A DNA stretch of 64,000 nt from Rhizobiaceae bacterium (GCA_017644005.1 JAEPMJ010000003.1:248001-312000), one strand, 5' to 3'. Shown: positions 8,373 through 18,434, numbered from the stretch's first letter. Program-made: numbers and translations. Notes: generated by a model from the letters alone, not told the origin.

Positions 8373-9905
8373 ATGAAAGAAGTGCTTGCCGAACTTGAAC
8401 GCAGGCGCGAAGTCGCGAAGGCTGGCGGCGGCCAGACGCGCATAGACGCGCAGCACAAGCGCGGCAAGCTCACGGCGCGTGAGCGCATCTCGGTCTTTCT
8501 CGACGAAGGAACTTTCGAGGAATTCGACATGTTCGTGGAGCACCGCTCCACCGATTTCGGCATGGAGAAAACCAAGATCGCAGGTGATGGAGTGGTGACT
8601 GGCTGGGGCACGGTGAACGGCCGGCCGGTTTTCGTTTTCGCCAAGGATTTTACGGTGTTCGGCGGTTCGCTATCGGAAGCGCAGGCCGAAAAGGTGGTGA
8701 AGGTCCAGGAGATGGCGCTGAAGAACAGGGCGCCAATCATCGGGCTTTACGATGCCGGCGGCGCACGTATCCAGGAAGGTGTGGCGGCCCTGGGCGGTTA
8801 TGCGGAAATCTTCCAGCGCAATGTGCTGGCGTCGGGCGTCATTCCCCAGATTTCGGTAATCATGGGACCCTGCGCGGGCGGCGACGTCTATTCGCCGGCG
8901 ATGACCGACTTCATCTTCATGGTGCGCGACACGTCCTATATGTTCGTCACCGGCCCGGATGTGGTGAAGACCGTGACCAACGAAACGGTGACGGCCGAGC
9001 AGCTCGGCGGCGCCAGCGTCCATACCACCAAGTCATCGATCGCCGACGGCGCATACGACAACGATGTCGAGGCGCTGCTGCAGATGCGCCGGCTGGTGGA
9101 CTTCCTGCCGCTTTCCAACACGTCCGACCTACCGGAAATCGACTGCCGCCAGCCGGCTGCCGGCGACGACCTTTCGCTCGACACGCTGGTGCCCGACAAC
9201 GCCAACAAACCCTATGACATTCGCGAGCTGATCCTGAAGACGGTAGACGAAGCCGACTTCTTCGAAATCCAGCCATCGTTCGCGAAGAACATCGTGACAG
9301 GTTTCGGGCGCGTCGAAGGCCGAACCGTCGGCATCGTCGCCAATCAGCCGATGGTACTCGCCGGCGTTCTCGACAGCGATGCCAGCCGCAAGGCAGCGCG
9401 TTTCGTGCGCTTCTGCGATTGCTTCTCCATTCCTATCGTCACCTTCGTCGACGTCCCGGGCTTCCTGCCGGGCACCAGTCAGGAATATGGCGGGCTCATC
9501 AAACATGGCGCGAAGTTGCTCTTTGCCTATGCGGAAGCGACCGTGCCGAAAATCACTATCATCACCCGGAAGGCTTTCGGCGGCGCCTATGACGTGATGG
9601 CATCGAAGCATCTGCGCGGCGACCTCAACTATGCCTGGCCAAGCGCGCAAATCGCAGTCATGGGTGCAAAGGGCGCGGTCGAGATCATCTACCGCAAAGA
9701 TATCAACGACCCCGAGAAGATCGCCAAGCATACGAAGGAGTATGAGGACCGGTTCCTCTCACCCTTCGTGGCGGCCGAGCGCGGTTACATTGACGAGGTG
9801 ATCATGCCACATTCCACGCGCCGGCGCGTGGCCCGCGGGCTCAGGCTCCTGCGCAACAAGGAACTCACCAACCCCTGGAAGAAGCACGACAACATTCCGT
9901 TGTAG
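8373..9905 (+). CDS. pccB: Propionyl-CoA carboxylase beta chain
   Basis: This 510-residue carboxyltransferase subunit moves carboxyl from biotin to propionyl-CoA, giving methylmalonyl-CoA. Visible signatures are the two acyl-CoA carboxyltransferase halves: [18 protein letters not shown] and [17 protein letters not shown] in the first, and [18 protein letters not shown] and [10 protein letters not shown] in the second. The ATG at 8373 has a strong GAGGAGG ribosome-binding site 9-15 bases upstream, so the longer frame from 8307 is not used. No biotin-carrying alpha chain (pccA) lies in this window; accC at 37 kb belongs to acetyl-CoA carboxylase. Confidence 0.93.
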   Translation: MKEVLAELERRREVAKAGGGQTRIDAQHKRGKLTARERISVFLDEGTFEEFDMFVEHRSTDFGMEKTKIAGDGVVTGWGTVNGRPVFVFAKDFTVFGGSLSEAQAEKVVKVQEMALKNRAPIIGLYDAGGARIQEGVAALGGYAEIFQRNVLASGVIPQISVIMGPCAGGDVYSPAMTDFIFMVRDTSYMFVTGPDVVKTVTNETVTAEQLGGASVHTTKSSIADGAYDNDVEALLQMRRLVDFLPLSNTSDLPEIDCRQPAAGDDLSLDTLVPDNANKPYDIRELILKTVDEADFFEIQPSFAKNIVTGFGRVEGRTVGIVANQPMVLAGVLDSDASRKAARFVRFCDCFSIPIVTFVDVPGFLPGTSQEYGGLIKHGAKLLFAYAEATVPKITIITRKAFGGAYDVMASKHLRGDLNYAWPSAQIAVMGAKGAVEIIYRKDINDPEKIAKHTKEYEDRFLSPFVAAERGYIDEVIMPHSTRRRVARGLRLLRNKELTNPWKKHDNIPL

Positions 9906-9923
9906 CTCAGGGACAGGTGCAGC

Positions 9924-10277
9924 TCAGAACGCGCGCGGCGGAACGAAAAGGCAGATCGTCCGACCGTCATCCTTGCCGGCAACCGAGCACCAGTGAAATT
10001 CGCCATCGGGCGATGGCCTCACCTTGCGGTCGGTCATCGGAATAAGTTCGCCAGTGCTGGCGATCACATAACCTTCGGGCCCTTCCTTTATCTGACTGTG
10101 CGAGACTTCACGGCAGTCATAGCCTGAGCAGCAGGTAATGGGATAGGACCAGCCTTGCGGCTTCGCGCTAGTCGGCAGCGCATCGTGCGCCGCTACCGGG
10201 GATACCGCAAACAACGCGGAAAGAGCGATCGCGCTTTTCAAGCCGGCGCGTGGCTTGGGAGTGCCCGTTAAGAACAT
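9924..10277 (-). CDS. Small secreted cysteine-containing protein of unknown function
   Basis: I do not recognise a named family. The 117-residue product has a signal peptide (basic start, SAIALSALFAVSPVAA, cleavage after about residue 30). The exported part has five cysteines (49, 50, 55, 97, 109) in the pattern WSYPITCCSGYDC ... HWCSVAG ... TICLF, suggesting disulfides in the periplasm. The ATG at 10277 is preceded by AGGAGAACTGCC, a clear ribosome-binding site; an upstream start at 10304 lacks this. A perfect TTAA-N7-TTAAC (CtrA-type) sequence lies about 50 bp upstream. It lies immediately downstream of cckA on the same strand. Similar short proteins occur in other rhizobia as I recall. Confidence 0.75.
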   Translation of the reverse strand: MFLTGTPKPRAGLKSAIALSALFAVSPVAAHDALPTSAKPQGWSYPITCCSGYDCREVSHSQIKEGPEGYVIASTGELIPMTDRKVRPSPDGEFHWCSVAGKDDGRTICLFVPPRAF

Positions 10278-10325
10278 GGCAGTTCTCCTTGGGTTTCCTC
10301 CCAAGCAGATGCTGCGCCGTGATGA

Positions 10326-10341
10326 TTAACGATTCCTTAAC
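10326..10341. promoter_or_regulatory. Possible CtrA-binding site containing a GANTC methylation site
   Basis: The sequence TTAACGATTCCTTAAC is an exact TTAA-N7-TTAAC match to the alphaproteobacterial CtrA consensus. Its 7-bp spacer contains GATTC, a CcrM (GANTC) methylation site. It lies about 50-65 bp upstream of the ATG of the small secreted protein and just after the cckA stop codon, so it is best read as a promoter element of the secreted-protein gene. The match is seen directly; binding is inferred. Confidence 0.55.
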
Positions 10342-10345
10342 GCGC

Positions 10346-12925
10346 CTACCCAGGCTCGCGTTCCAGCATGTCTTTCACGGTGGTTGCGAGCTGTTTCAGC
10401 GAGAACGGTTTCGGAAGGAAGCCAAACTTCGCGTCGGCTGGCAGGCTCTTGGCAAAGGCATCCTCGGCATAACCGGACACGAAGATGAAGCGGATATCCG
10501 GCTGCAGTTTCCTGAGTTCCGTCAGCAGCGTCGGGCCGTCCATTTCCGGCATGACCACGTCGGAGACGACGATATCGACCTTGCCCCCAAGCTCGTTGAA
10601 GACCTCGAGCGCCTCAACCCCGGAGGATGCTTCATGCACCGTATACCCGCGTGACGACAGCGCGCGGACATTGCCCATCCGCACCGCGTCCTCATCCTCT
10701 ACGAGAAGAACGGTAGCGGAACCGGAGAGGTCCTTCTGGGCATCCGACACGGGCTTCTTTTCCGTGGCGGCCGCACGCGGGTCCACCGCCTCCGCCGCGA
10801 TTTCCGCCTCGTGCCTGGGCAGGAAGATACGGAACACGGTTCCGCTGCCCAGTTCGGAATCGCAGAAGATGAAGCCGCCGGTCTGCTTGATGATACCGTA
10901 GACCATCGAGAGGCCAAGACCAGTGCCCTTACCCACCTCTTTGGTAGTGAAGAACGGCTCGAACACCTTGCGGATGACTTCAGGGTCGATGCCGGTGCCG
11001 GTATCCTCCACCTCGACCAGCACATAGTCGGCCGGTGCCAGCTCACGGTGGCCGAAGCCTTCGCACTCCACCTGCTCGACATTACGCGTGCGTACGACGA
11101 GATTGCCTCCCTCCGGCATCGCATCGCGCGCATTGACGGCCAGGTTGACGATAACCTGCTCGAATTGGCCGATGTCGGCGCGCACGGGCCACAGATCGCG
11201 GCCATGTTCTATGCTCAGATTGATGTCGTTGCCGACCAGGCGTGCCAGCAGCATGCGCAGGTCCGCGAGCACATCGGTCAAGTTCAACACCTCCGGCCGC
11301 ATGGTCTGGCGGCGCGAAAACGCCAGCAACTGCCGCACCAGCGAGGCGGCGCGGTTGGCATTCTGCTTGATGTTCATGATGTCCTGGAAGGACGGGTCGG
11401 ACGGACGGTGATTGGTCAGCAGCAAGTCAGAAGCCATGATGATGGCGGTGAGCACGTTGTTGAAGTCATGCGCGATGCCGCCCGCGAGTTGGCCGACCGC
11501 CTGCATCTTCTGGCTTTGCGCCATCTGCGCCTCGAGCGCCTTCTGCTCAGTGGTTTCGACGGCATAGACGATGGCCGCCTCTTCGCCCTCGCCCGCCTCG
11601 TCGGCAATCGCATTGACGTAAAAGCGCATGTGGCGCTCGTCATTGTCGGGGAACACGGTGTCGATGGGTTCGATGTTTGCCTGGCGCTGGCGCGCGCGCT
11701 CAAGCGCGGCGTTGAAGGCGGCCCGGTCGCGCTCGTGAATGACGCCCTCCAGTTTCACGCCGCGATCAACCGCATGCTGGTCGACCACGCTCGCGAACAG
11801 CGACAGGAACGGTGCATTGGTGCGCAGAATGCGTCCATCGCCGTCCACACCGGCAATTGCCATCGGTGTCGAATTGAAGAAGCGCGTAAAGCGAACTTCG
11901 GAGCCACGATCCTCATCCGCGGTCTCCGTTCCGAGGCTGCGGTTGAGAACGATGGTACGCGAGGGACCGGCAATACCTTCGCGATTGGCGATTACACGCT
12001 GCATGAAGCGAACCGGCAGTACCTCGCCCGTACGCGTCGCAAGATCGAGATCGATGACCACGTCCCGCGAAGTGCCCGGATCAGCCTTCACCGCGTGGAT
12101 GAGCGCCATCCCGTCGCCGGCCACGATTTCCGAAAGCCGCAGACTCCCGGGAGTGAAATTGGCCAGGTCGACCCCGAGCCAGGCCGCGAGGGTGGCATTG
12201 AGGTAGGTGATCCGGCCTTCGGGGTCGGCGGAAACGAACCCGGCCGGCGCGTGGTCGAGATGGTCGATCGCCTTTTGCAGGTCGAGGAAATACCGTTCCT
12301 GCTCGGCACGTTCGTCCGAAATATCGGCGATCTGCCAGGCGTTGAACGGCTGCCTGTGGCCTGGCAGCATGAATGCCCGCGCCCGGGCGCGGTACCAGCG
12401 CGCGCCCTCCGGCACACCCGGCCGGATCGATTTCGACAACCGGAACTCGCCTTCCGCCTGATGACCGTCCCGCAAGGCAGCTCCAAGCTTGACTAGCGCG
12501 CCGGCGGCTTCCGATTTGTCGATCAGTACGGCTTCAACGGTCTTGATGTCGGCGGCGGAGGTTGCGCCGGTCATTTCCGCATAAGCAGCGTTCGCGTAAA
12601 CGATGCGGCCTTTCTGGTCGGTAATCATCAGGCCCTGCGCCATCGAATCCACGAAGGCCTTGGCCAACTCGTCTGCAGCAGACGCCGGGGCGAACTGAAT
12701 AAAGCCGATCGCGGCGGCGAACAGAAAGCCGGTGCCGATCATCGCCAGCACGCCGAGCAGCCCGAGGAGGAACTGGTCCCCCAGCCGGTCGCGGAAAAGC
12801 GCGAAAAAAACCGCAGCTCCGAGCAGGACAACCGCGAATATGACCAGTCGCGTTACAGGCCCTATCCGCGCTCCTTCATCGATAATCGGCACAGTTTGAA
12901 AATCGACACCCGGTTTCCTGGCCAT
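10346..12925 (-). CDS. cckA: Cell-cycle hybrid histidine kinase CckA
   Basis: CckA is a membrane hybrid kinase/phosphatase that feeds phosphate through ChpT to CtrA and CpdR to control the cell cycle. The 859-residue protein has two membrane helices (about 25-44 and 52-75), PAS-like sensory segments ([39 protein letters not shown]), a dimerisation box [15 protein letters not shown] with His486, an ATPase domain ([33 protein letters not shown]) and a receiver with Asp789 ([10 protein letters not shown]). The domain order matches CckA. I chose the ATG at 12925 after AGGAAACGC over the GTG at 12952. It diverges from a fliO-like gene. Confidence 0.93.
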   Translation of the reverse strand: MARKPGVDFQTVPIIDEGARIGPVTRLVIFAVVLLGAAVFFALFRDRLGDQFLLGLLGVLAMIGTGFLFAAAIGFIQFAPASAADELAKAFVDSMAQGLMITDQKGRIVYANAAYAEMTGATSAADIKTVEAVLIDKSEAAGALVKLGAALRDGHQAEGEFRLSKSIRPGVPEGARWYRARARAFMLPGHRQPFNAWQIADISDERAEQERYFLDLQKAIDHLDHAPAGFVSADPEGRITYLNATLAAWLGVDLANFTPGSLRLSEIVAGDGMALIHAVKADPGTSRDVVIDLDLATRTGEVLPVRFMQRVIANREGIAGPSRTIVLNRSLGTETADEDRGSEVRFTRFFNSTPMAIAGVDGDGRILRTNAPFLSLFASVVDQHAVDRGVKLEGVIHERDRAAFNAALERARQRQANIEPIDTVFPDNDERHMRFYVNAIADEAGEGEEAAIVYAVETTEQKALEAQMAQSQKMQAVGQLAGGIAHDFNNVLTAIIMASDLLLTNHRPSDPSFQDIMNIKQNANRAASLVRQLLAFSRRQTMRPEVLNLTDVLADLRMLLARLVGNDINLSIEHGRDLWPVRADIGQFEQVIVNLAVNARDAMPEGGNLVVRTRNVEQVECEGFGHRELAPADYVLVEVEDTGTGIDPEVIRKVFEPFFTTKEVGKGTGLGLSMVYGIIKQTGGFIFCDSELGSGTVFRIFLPRHEAEIAAEAVDPRAAATEKKPVSDAQKDLSGSATVLLVEDEDAVRMGNVRALSSRGYTVHEASSGVEALEVFNELGGKVDIVVSDVVMPEMDGPTLLTELRKLQPDIRFIFVSGYAEDAFAKSLPADAKFGFLPKPFSLKQLATTVKDMLEREPG

Positions 12926-13103
12926 GCGTTTCCTGTATCCGTACTTCGCCACATGTCAGGACGCGGCGCGCCTCATCTGGCACCGGCATACATCACCGCC
13001 GTCGAACGCTGCAAGATGCACCGGGGCAGCGGAAGGGTACGAACTTGCGGGTACGGCCCCGGCAAGATACGTTTTTGGCAACGAGGCAGCAGGGGATCAA
13101 CAG

Positions 13104-13907
13104 ATGCGTGCTTGGCTGGAAAGCGTTGCCGGACCGGAATACGCTTCGGCGATGATCTGGACGTTGGGAGCGCTGATTCTACTCCTGGTGATCCTGATCA
13201 TCGTGCGCGTAGTGCGCGGTCTGACTTTCGGCACATTCGTCGCCGGCGGACGGAACCGCAAAACGCGGCTGGCTGTGATGGATGCAACAGCCGTCGATAG
13301 CCACCGGCGTCTGGTGCTGGTGCGCAGGGATGATGTCGAGCACCTGGTGCTCATCGGCGGGCCGACCGACATAGTTGTTGAACAAAACATACGGCTGCAA
13401 ACGGCAGCGCGCAGGCCCGCACCCGTCGAACCCAGACCCGTTGAAGACGTGGCGGTCAGGCAAGCACCAGAAAGTCTCAGGCCGCCTCAGGCAGCGGCCG
13501 AGCCGCCGGCGGCGCCGCAACCGGCCGCCACACCCAAGCCAGCGCCTGCGCCCGCATCGCCGGCCTCGCTGACCTCGCGGATTTCGTCCGCACTACGACC
13601 GGCATCCGGCGCGGTGGCAAGCACTGCAGCGACGGCAGCGACCGCACCGGCGCATACAGCGACCAAATCGCACCAGACACCGGAAGCGGCTCCGTCACCC
13701 AAGCCGGCGGCACCAGCGGCGGGCGAAGCCGGCAACCTCGACGATGCACTCCTCAAGGAGCTTGAAGTAACACTGGGGGACGGACCCGCACGAAACCGTC
13801 CGCCGTCCGTCAAACCGGAAGCAGCGGCGGATCCCGGAAAGGTAGAGGACGAGATGTCCCGGCTGCTCGGTGAAATTTCGAATCAGCGCGAAAAATCGAC
13901 CCAATAA
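13104..13907 (+). CDS. FliO-like membrane protein with long Ala/Pro-rich tail
   Basis: The 267-residue protein starts with a short periplasmic segment and one membrane helix (IWTLGALILLLVILIIVRVV, about 17-36), then a small domain RLAVMDATAVDSHRRLVLVRRDDVEHL followed by IGGPTDIVVEQNI, which fits the FliO family of flagellar export-gate assembly factors. Residues ~100-210 are a low-complexity Ala/Pro/Thr linker, and the end (DDALLKELEVTLGDG, EDEMSRLLGEI) could form short helices. Proteins of this type sit beside cckA in related genomes whether or not they are flagellated, so a non-flagellar role is possible. An AGGGG site precedes the ATG at 13104. Confidence 0.7.
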   Translation: MRAWLESVAGPEYASAMIWTLGALILLLVILIIVRVVRGLTFGTFVAGGRNRKTRLAVMDATAVDSHRRLVLVRRDDVEHLVLIGGPTDIVVEQNIRLQTAARRPAPVEPRPVEDVAVRQAPESLRPPQAAAEPPAAPQPAATPKPAPAPASPASLTSRISSALRPASGAVASTAATAATAPAHTATKSHQTPEAAPSPKPAAPAAGEAGNLDDALLKELEVTLGDGPARNRPPSVKPEAAADPGKVEDEMSRLLGEISNQREKSTQ

Positions 13908-13935
13908 AAAAGCCCGGTATCAACCGGACTTCAAT
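13906..13935 (-). terminator. Rho-independent terminator behind dksA
   Basis: On the minus strand the sequence AAGTCCGGT-TGAT-ACCGGGCTT forms a 9-bp stem with one mismatch, followed directly by a T-rich run (TTTTTTATT). It lies 19 bp past the dksA stop. On the plus strand the hairpin could also end the fliO-like transcript but lacks a following T run. Confidence 0.8.
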
Positions 13936-13950
13936 GAAGGCGAACGGACA

Positions 13951-14367
13951 TCAGTCGTCCCGATAGACCTTTTCGCGCCGCTCGTGGCGCTCCTGCGCCT
14001 CAAGCGAAAGTGTTGCAATCGGCCTAGCATCCAACCGCTTGAGCGAAATTGGCTCCCCGGTTTCCTCGCAGAATCCGTACGTGCCGTCCTCGATACGCTG
14101 CAAAGCGGCATCGATCTTGGCAATCAGCTTGCGCTGCCGGTCACGGGCACGCAGTTCGATCGCACGGTCGGTTTCGGACGACGCCCGATCGGCAAGATCG
14201 GGATGATTGGCATTTTCCTGCTGCAGTATCTCGAGCGTTTCGCGCGCTTCACGCAAGATATCGTTCTTCCAGTCCACGAGCTTGGCTCGGAAATACGCTC
14301 GTTGCCGCTCGTTCATGAACGGCTCCTTCTCCGAGGGCACGTAGTCATTGTCAACGAGATCACTCAT
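13951..14367 (-). CDS. dksA: RNA polymerase-binding transcription factor DksA
   Basis: DksA inserts a coiled coil into the RNA polymerase secondary channel and works with ppGpp. The 138-residue protein has the coiled coil (about 19-95) with the tip motif DLADRA (Asp57, Asp60, Ala62) intact. The usual four-cysteine zinc site is reduced to one cysteine (Cys100 in YGFCEETGEPI), as in other alphaproteobacterial forms, so it probably does not depend on zinc. The ATG at 14367 (MSDLVDND) fits known rhizobial starts; 144 further upstream bases are open but not conserved-looking. A terminator follows the gene. Confidence 0.93.
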   Translation of the reverse strand: MSDLVDNDYVPSEKEPFMNERQRAYFRAKLVDWKNDILREARETLEILQQENANHPDLADRASSETDRAIELRARDRQRKLIAKIDAALQRIEDGTYGFCEETGEPISLKRLDARPIATLSLEAQERHERREKVYRDD

Positions 14368-14664
14368 ACGACTCACCCCACTGGACGACCCGGCGCCTAT
14401 ATATTCGGAGGCCGGTAGGGGTACAAGCGTAAAGGCGCACCGTCTCACGGTTTTGTTAATACGTTGAACGATCACCGCATTCGCAGAAAAGACCCGGTCG
14501 AAATATACCAATGATTACAATGCACTACTTAATGCTCGCAGTATCGGCCCCAATCGATTTGCGCGGCAGTTGCTATGCAAGCCGTATCGACACATTGCAC
14601 AGCCTGGCGGCTTCCCCTAGACCGTTGCAGTTCGTACGCTCGCCCGTTTGAACGGAAAACGCTC
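14368..14664. other. Divergent intergenic region between dksA and the phosphatase gene
   Basis: These 297 bp must hold the promoters of dksA (leftward) and the SixA-like gene (rightward). The middle part (about 14440-14540) is AT-richer than its surroundings, as expected for promoters. I see no convincing RNA gene, strong hairpin or small coding frame; the open frames across it are extensions of the two neighbours. Confidence 0.5.
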
Positions 14665-15174
14665 ATGAGCCGATTGCTGCTTCTGCGCCACGCCAAGGCG
14701 GTTTGGGCGTCGCCCGGCGAAACGGATTTCGACCGCGCTCTTAAAGCGTCCGGCGCGACTGATTCCCGTTCCATCGGCCAGCAGATCCTCGATGCAGACC
14801 TCATCCCCGACATCGTGCTTTGTTCGACCGCGCGCAGGGCGCGCGAGACCTGGCAAGGCGTGGCCGATGTACTGGGCAACATGGAAGACAGGGTAACGTA
14901 TCTCGATGAGCTGTATTCGTCGGATGCGTCCGGTTATCTCAATATAGCATGCGCCGCACCCGCGGCAGAACGGGTCATGCTGGTGGGTCACAATCCAATG
15001 ATGGAAGACCTCGCCGAGACACTGTCCGGCGAAGGTGAAGAGGCCGCTTTATCGATCCTGGCCTCGGGGTTCCCGAAATCGGGGCTGGCCATCATCCATT
15101 TCGACGGGCCGCTGTCTTCGGCGAAACCCAGCGGTGGTCGGCTTGAAGCGTTCTTGACCAAACAGCGCCGCTAG
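14665..15174 (+). CDS. SixA-like histidine phosphatase
   Basis: The 169-residue protein belongs to the branch-1 histidine phosphatase (phosphoglycerate mutase) superfamily. It begins LLLLRHAKA, with His9 as likely phospho-acceptor, and has CSTARRARETW (second arginine) and VGHNPMMEDL (second histidine). The short size and RHAKA variant of the RHG motif match SixA, which dephosphorylates phosphohistidine on signalling proteins. The target here is unknown; closeness to cckA (1.7 kb away) is suggestive only. I start at the ATG at 14665 because LLLLRHA begins right after it. Confidence 0.85.
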   Translation: MSRLLLLRHAKAVWASPGETDFDRALKASGATDSRSIGQQILDADLIPDIVLCSTARRARETWQGVADVLGNMEDRVTYLDELYSSDASGYLNIACAAPAAERVMLVGHNPMMEDLAETLSGEGEEAALSILASGFPKSGLAIIHFDGPLSSAKPSGGRLEAFLTKQRR

Positions 15175-15226
15175 CGAATTTTGAAAGTCGCGCTCGGCGC
15201 GCTTATATCGCAGTCAGATCAACCAG

Positions 15227-16702
15227 GTGACGCGATTGCCAGCACTGACATCCCTGACAGACGAAGCCCGCATCGCGTTTGACACGGTGACGGGGCGCGC
15301 AGCCAATCTGTTTTCGCCGTCGCTCCGGCTTGGCGTCAGCGGGCTGTCGCGCGCCGGCAAGACCGTTTTCATTTCCGCGCTGGTTCACAATCTCATGCAT
15401 GGCGGGCGGCTGCCGCTGTTCGAGGCGCAAAAATCCGGCCGTATCGCCAAAGCTTACCTTCAGCACCAGCCAGACGACGCGGTGCCGCGGTTTCAGTACG
15501 AGGACCATATCGCAGCGCTGGTGCAGGAGCGCATATGGCCGGCCTCCACACGTGCGATCTCAGAATTGCGGCTGACGATCGAGTTTGAATCCGCCTCAGC
15601 ATGGAACCGCATGTTCTCGGCCGGGCGCCTGTCGCTCGACATTGTCGACTATCCCGGCGAGTGGCTGCTCGACCTTCCGCTTCTCGGAAAGTCCTTTGAT
15701 CAGTTTTCGCGCGAGGCCTTCGAGCTCGCCGAACTCCCCGTCCGATCCGAATTATCCAAGAAGTGGCGCGCACACACCCGGTCCGTCGATCCCGACGCGT
15801 CGGCCGACGAGACCGTGGCAAGGCAGCTGTTCGAGGCCTTTGCAGACTATCTGCGCGCCTGCAAACATGACGAACGCGCACTTTCGACGCTGCCTCCTGG
15901 GCGGTTTCTCATGCCGGGCGATCTGGAGGGGTCGCCGGCTCTGACGTTCGCGCCACTGCCGCCTGGCGGGCAACCTTCCAAACCCGGGTCGCTGCGCGCG
16001 GTGATGGCCAGGCGCTACGAATCCTACAAGACACATGTGGTGAAGCCGTTCTTTCGCGAACATATCACCAGGCTCGACCGCCAGATCGTGCTTGTCGACG
16101 CAATGCAGGCGATCAATGCCGGCACCGCCGCGGTCGCCGATCTCGAACGCGCGCTTACCGAAATCCTCGATTGTTTCCGTCCCGGGCGCGGAAACCCGTT
16201 CATCGATCTGTTTTCGCGCCGAATCGACCGCATTCTGGTGGCCGCCACAAAGGCCGACCACATTCACCATACAGAACACGACAAGCTGGAAGCGATTGTG
16301 CGCAGGCTTGCCGAGCGCGCGATCGCCAGAGCCGACTTTTCGGGCGCAGATGTGGAAGCTGTCGCCATGGCTGCCGTCCGCGCGACGCGTGAAGGCACCG
16401 TGAAAAACGGACGCGAAACGCTGCCGGTGATCATCGGCACGCCAATGGACGGCGAGACGATCGGCAACGAGACTTTCGACGGCAAGACCGAGACAGCCGT
16501 GTTCCCCGGCGATCTGCCCGACAAACCGTCGCTACTCTTCAAAACCAATGGCGCGCCTGGCGACCAGCACGACAGCGAGTTGCGCTTTGTTCGCTTCAAG
16601 CCGCCCAAACTCGAGGAATCCGCTGAAGGCCTGACGCTGTCATTGCCGCATATCCGCCTCGACCGGGCGCTGCAGTTCCTGCTTGGAGACAGGCTCGCAT
16701 GA
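15227..16702 (+). CDS. ycjX: YcjX family P-loop protein (DUF463)
   Basis: The 491-residue protein has a Walker A motif GLSRAGKT (39-46) near the start and LDIVDYPGEWLLDLPLL as the likely switch region; LVAATKADHIH resembles the TKxD base-recognition motif. It belongs to the YcjX family of predicted GTPases that is usually paired with YcjF, as here. The cellular role is not settled; in enterobacteria the genes are stress-induced. The start is a GTG at 15227 with a TTG nine bases later as alternative. Its TGA overlaps the next gene's ATG by 4 bp, so the pair is translationally coupled. Confidence 0.88.
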   Translation: MTRLPALTSLTDEARIAFDTVTGRAANLFSPSLRLGVSGLSRAGKTVFISALVHNLMHGGRLPLFEAQKSGRIAKAYLQHQPDDAVPRFQYEDHIAALVQERIWPASTRAISELRLTIEFESASAWNRMFSAGRLSLDIVDYPGEWLLDLPLLGKSFDQFSREAFELAELPVRSELSKKWRAHTRSVDPDASADETVARQLFEAFADYLRACKHDERALSTLPPGRFLMPGDLEGSPALTFAPLPPGGQPSKPGSLRAVMARRYESYKTHVVKPFFREHITRLDRQIVLVDAMQAINAGTAAVADLERALTEILDCFRPGRGNPFIDLFSRRIDRILVAATKADHIHHTEHDKLEAIVRRLAERAIARADFSGADVEAVAMAAVRATREGTVKNGRETLPVIIGTPMDGETIGNETFDGKTETAVFPGDLPDKPSLLFKTNGAPGDQHDSELRFVRFKPPKLEESAEGLTLSLPHIRLDRALQFLLGDRLA

Positions 16703-17772
16703 CGCAGACCAGAAAACCGGCTTCGTTCAGGGTGGAGCCTGAACGTCCGAGTCAGAAGCAAGCAAAAACCGACCCGCGGACGCCGCGAAAACCCTATGCC
16801 GTGAAGGCCGGCAATGTCGTGCCAGCGGCTGTCGACGTCTTTGACGAGCTCGATCCTGGCGAACTTGAGCCGCCGCCACTGCCCGTGCGGCGGCGCAGAT
16901 CGCGGCTCGGCACGATCTTCATTACTGCGTTCGGTATCCTGGTATCGGCTGCGATCGGTCTTTGGGTCGACAGCCTGATCCGCGATCTGTTCCAACGCGC
17001 AGACTGGCTGGGCTGGGCAGCCACCGGGCTGGCTGCGATAGCGGCGCTAGCACTTTTCGCCATAGTCACCCGCGAGATCGTCGCAATTCGCCGACTGGCA
17101 TCCGTCGAAAACCTGCGTTCCCGCGCGGCAAAAGCAGAGGCAGCCGGCGACGGGCGCGAAGCGCGGCGCCTGGTCAGCGACCTGTCGTCATTTCTTGCCG
17201 CCAATCCGGGTACGGCGGCAGGCCGCAAATCACTGGCGGAGCTGAAAGACGACGTTATCGACGGGCCAGACCTCATCCGGCTCGCCGAGACCGAACTGCT
17301 TGCTCCGCTCGACCGTCAGGCGAGCACGCTGATTGCGGACGCCGCCAAACGCGTTTCGATCGTCACCGCCGTCAGCCCAAGGGCGCTGTTCGACGTTGGT
17401 TATGTCGTGTTCGAGGCCGGGCGGCTCATTCGCCGCCTGTCGGAGCTCTACGGGGCCCGTCCGGGCACGCTTGGTTTTGTCCGGCTCGGACGATCGGTCA
17501 TCGCGCATCTTGCTGTCACCGGGTCGATTGCCGCGGGCGACAGCCTGGTCCAGCAGCTGGTCGGACACGGGCTGGCGGCGCGCCTTTCGGCCAAACTCGG
17601 CGAAGGCGTCATCAACGGCATGATGACTGCGCGAATAGGCATCGCCGCCATGGAAACCGCGCGCCCCCTGCCCTTCAAGGCGGTGAAACGTCCCGGCATG
17701 AGCGAATTTGTATCGACGCTGACGAAGTTCTCCGCCCGGGAAGGCGCCGAACCGGATCGGAACAGCCCCTGA
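16699..17772 (+). CDS. ycjF: YcjF family inner-membrane protein (TIGR01620)
   Basis: The 357-residue partner of YcjX. The first ~70 residues are polar and proline-rich, then come two membrane helices (LGTIFITAFGILVSAAIGLW and WAATGLAAIAALALFAIV, about 71-120). A helical soluble region follows and a DUF697-like end (LRFVRLGR-type segment at LGFVRLGRSVIAHLAVTGSI). The YcjX-YcjF pair is presumed to form a membrane-tethered nucleotide-binding system of unknown function. It overlaps ycjX by 4 bp (ATGA), which fixes the start. Confidence 0.85.
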   Translation: MTQTRKPASFRVEPERPSQKQAKTDPRTPRKPYAVKAGNVVPAAVDVFDELDPGELEPPPLPVRRRRSRLGTIFITAFGILVSAAIGLWVDSLIRDLFQRADWLGWAATGLAAIAALALFAIVTREIVAIRRLASVENLRSRAAKAEAAGDGREARRLVSDLSSFLAANPGTAAGRKSLAELKDDVIDGPDLIRLAETELLAPLDRQASTLIADAAKRVSIVTAVSPRALFDVGYVVFEAGRLIRRLSELYGARPGTLGFVRLGRSVIAHLAVTGSIAAGDSLVQQLVGHGLAARLSAKLGEGVINGMMTARIGIAAMETARPLPFKAVKRPGMSEFVSTLTKFSAREGAEPDRNSP

Positions 17773-17875
17773 CTTGCGCTGGGAAGCGCACTGGCGCATC
17801 ATCGCAATAGCGAAGCGTTAACCAATACTCTTCATTGTTCTTCCAGCTTTCGCGTCTGCCGTTGTCGGGTGTCCA

Positions 17876-18424
17876 ATGATCTTCCGTTCCCTAATGTTCG
17901 CCGCTATCCCCTTGGTCGTCGGCGTCGTTGCCGTAGGTTCCGCTCAGAATGCTAACGCATCGGAGCGCGAGCGGCGTTTCTTCAGCTCCGTTGAAGGTCG
18001 CTGGTCCGGCCCCGGGGAAATCGTTGCCGGCAAATACAAAGGGACCAAATTCGTCTGCAATTTCACTGGAACGACGCCCGACGGCAAAGTTGGCATGGCC
18101 CTCGATGGCGGTTGCCGTGTTGGCCTGTTCACCCAGAAAATGTCTGCAGCCATCGAGAAATCCGGCCGCAGGGGTTATCGGGGCACGTTCATGGACGGCG
18201 CAGCAGGTAAAGGCCTCGACGTTGTCGGTGGCTCGGTTGCGTCGAACCGCGTTGTCTTCAAGCTCGCACGTGCATCGCTGGATGGCGCAATGCTGGCACG
18301 CATGGCTGACGAGGACACCATGAATGTCACTGTTTCGGTGAAAGTCGACGAGCAGCTTGTTCCGGTCATCGGCATGAGCCTCAAGCGTCTCGACGGCAAT
18401 TCCGTTGGCGCAATCGACAACTGA
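17876..18424 (+). CDS. Conserved secreted protein of unknown function
   Basis: The 182-residue product has a signal peptide (MIFRSLMFAAIPLVVGVVAV, cleavage near SAQNANA). The mature domain begins FFSSVEGRWSGPGEIVAGKYKGTKF, with regularly spaced glycines and hydrophobics suggesting a beta-barrel, lipocalin-like fold. Two cysteines (in KFVCNFTG and GGCRVG) may form a disulfide. I do not recognise a named family. It lies 100 bp after ycjF and converges on the large AsmA-like gene with a 10-bp gap. Confidence 0.75.
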   Translation: MIFRSLMFAAIPLVVGVVAVGSAQNANASERERRFFSSVEGRWSGPGEIVAGKYKGTKFVCNFTGTTPDGKVGMALDGGCRVGLFTQKMSAAIEKSGRRGYRGTFMDGAAGKGLDVVGGSVASNRVVFKLARASLDGAMLARMADEDTMNVTVSVKVDEQLVPVIGMSLKRLDGNSVGAIDN

Positions 18425-18434
18425 TGCGACTGCG

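Noticed and set aside
10811-12496. A 561-codon open frame antisense to cckA
   Set aside because: It covers the kinase core on the opposite strand and shows no family signature.
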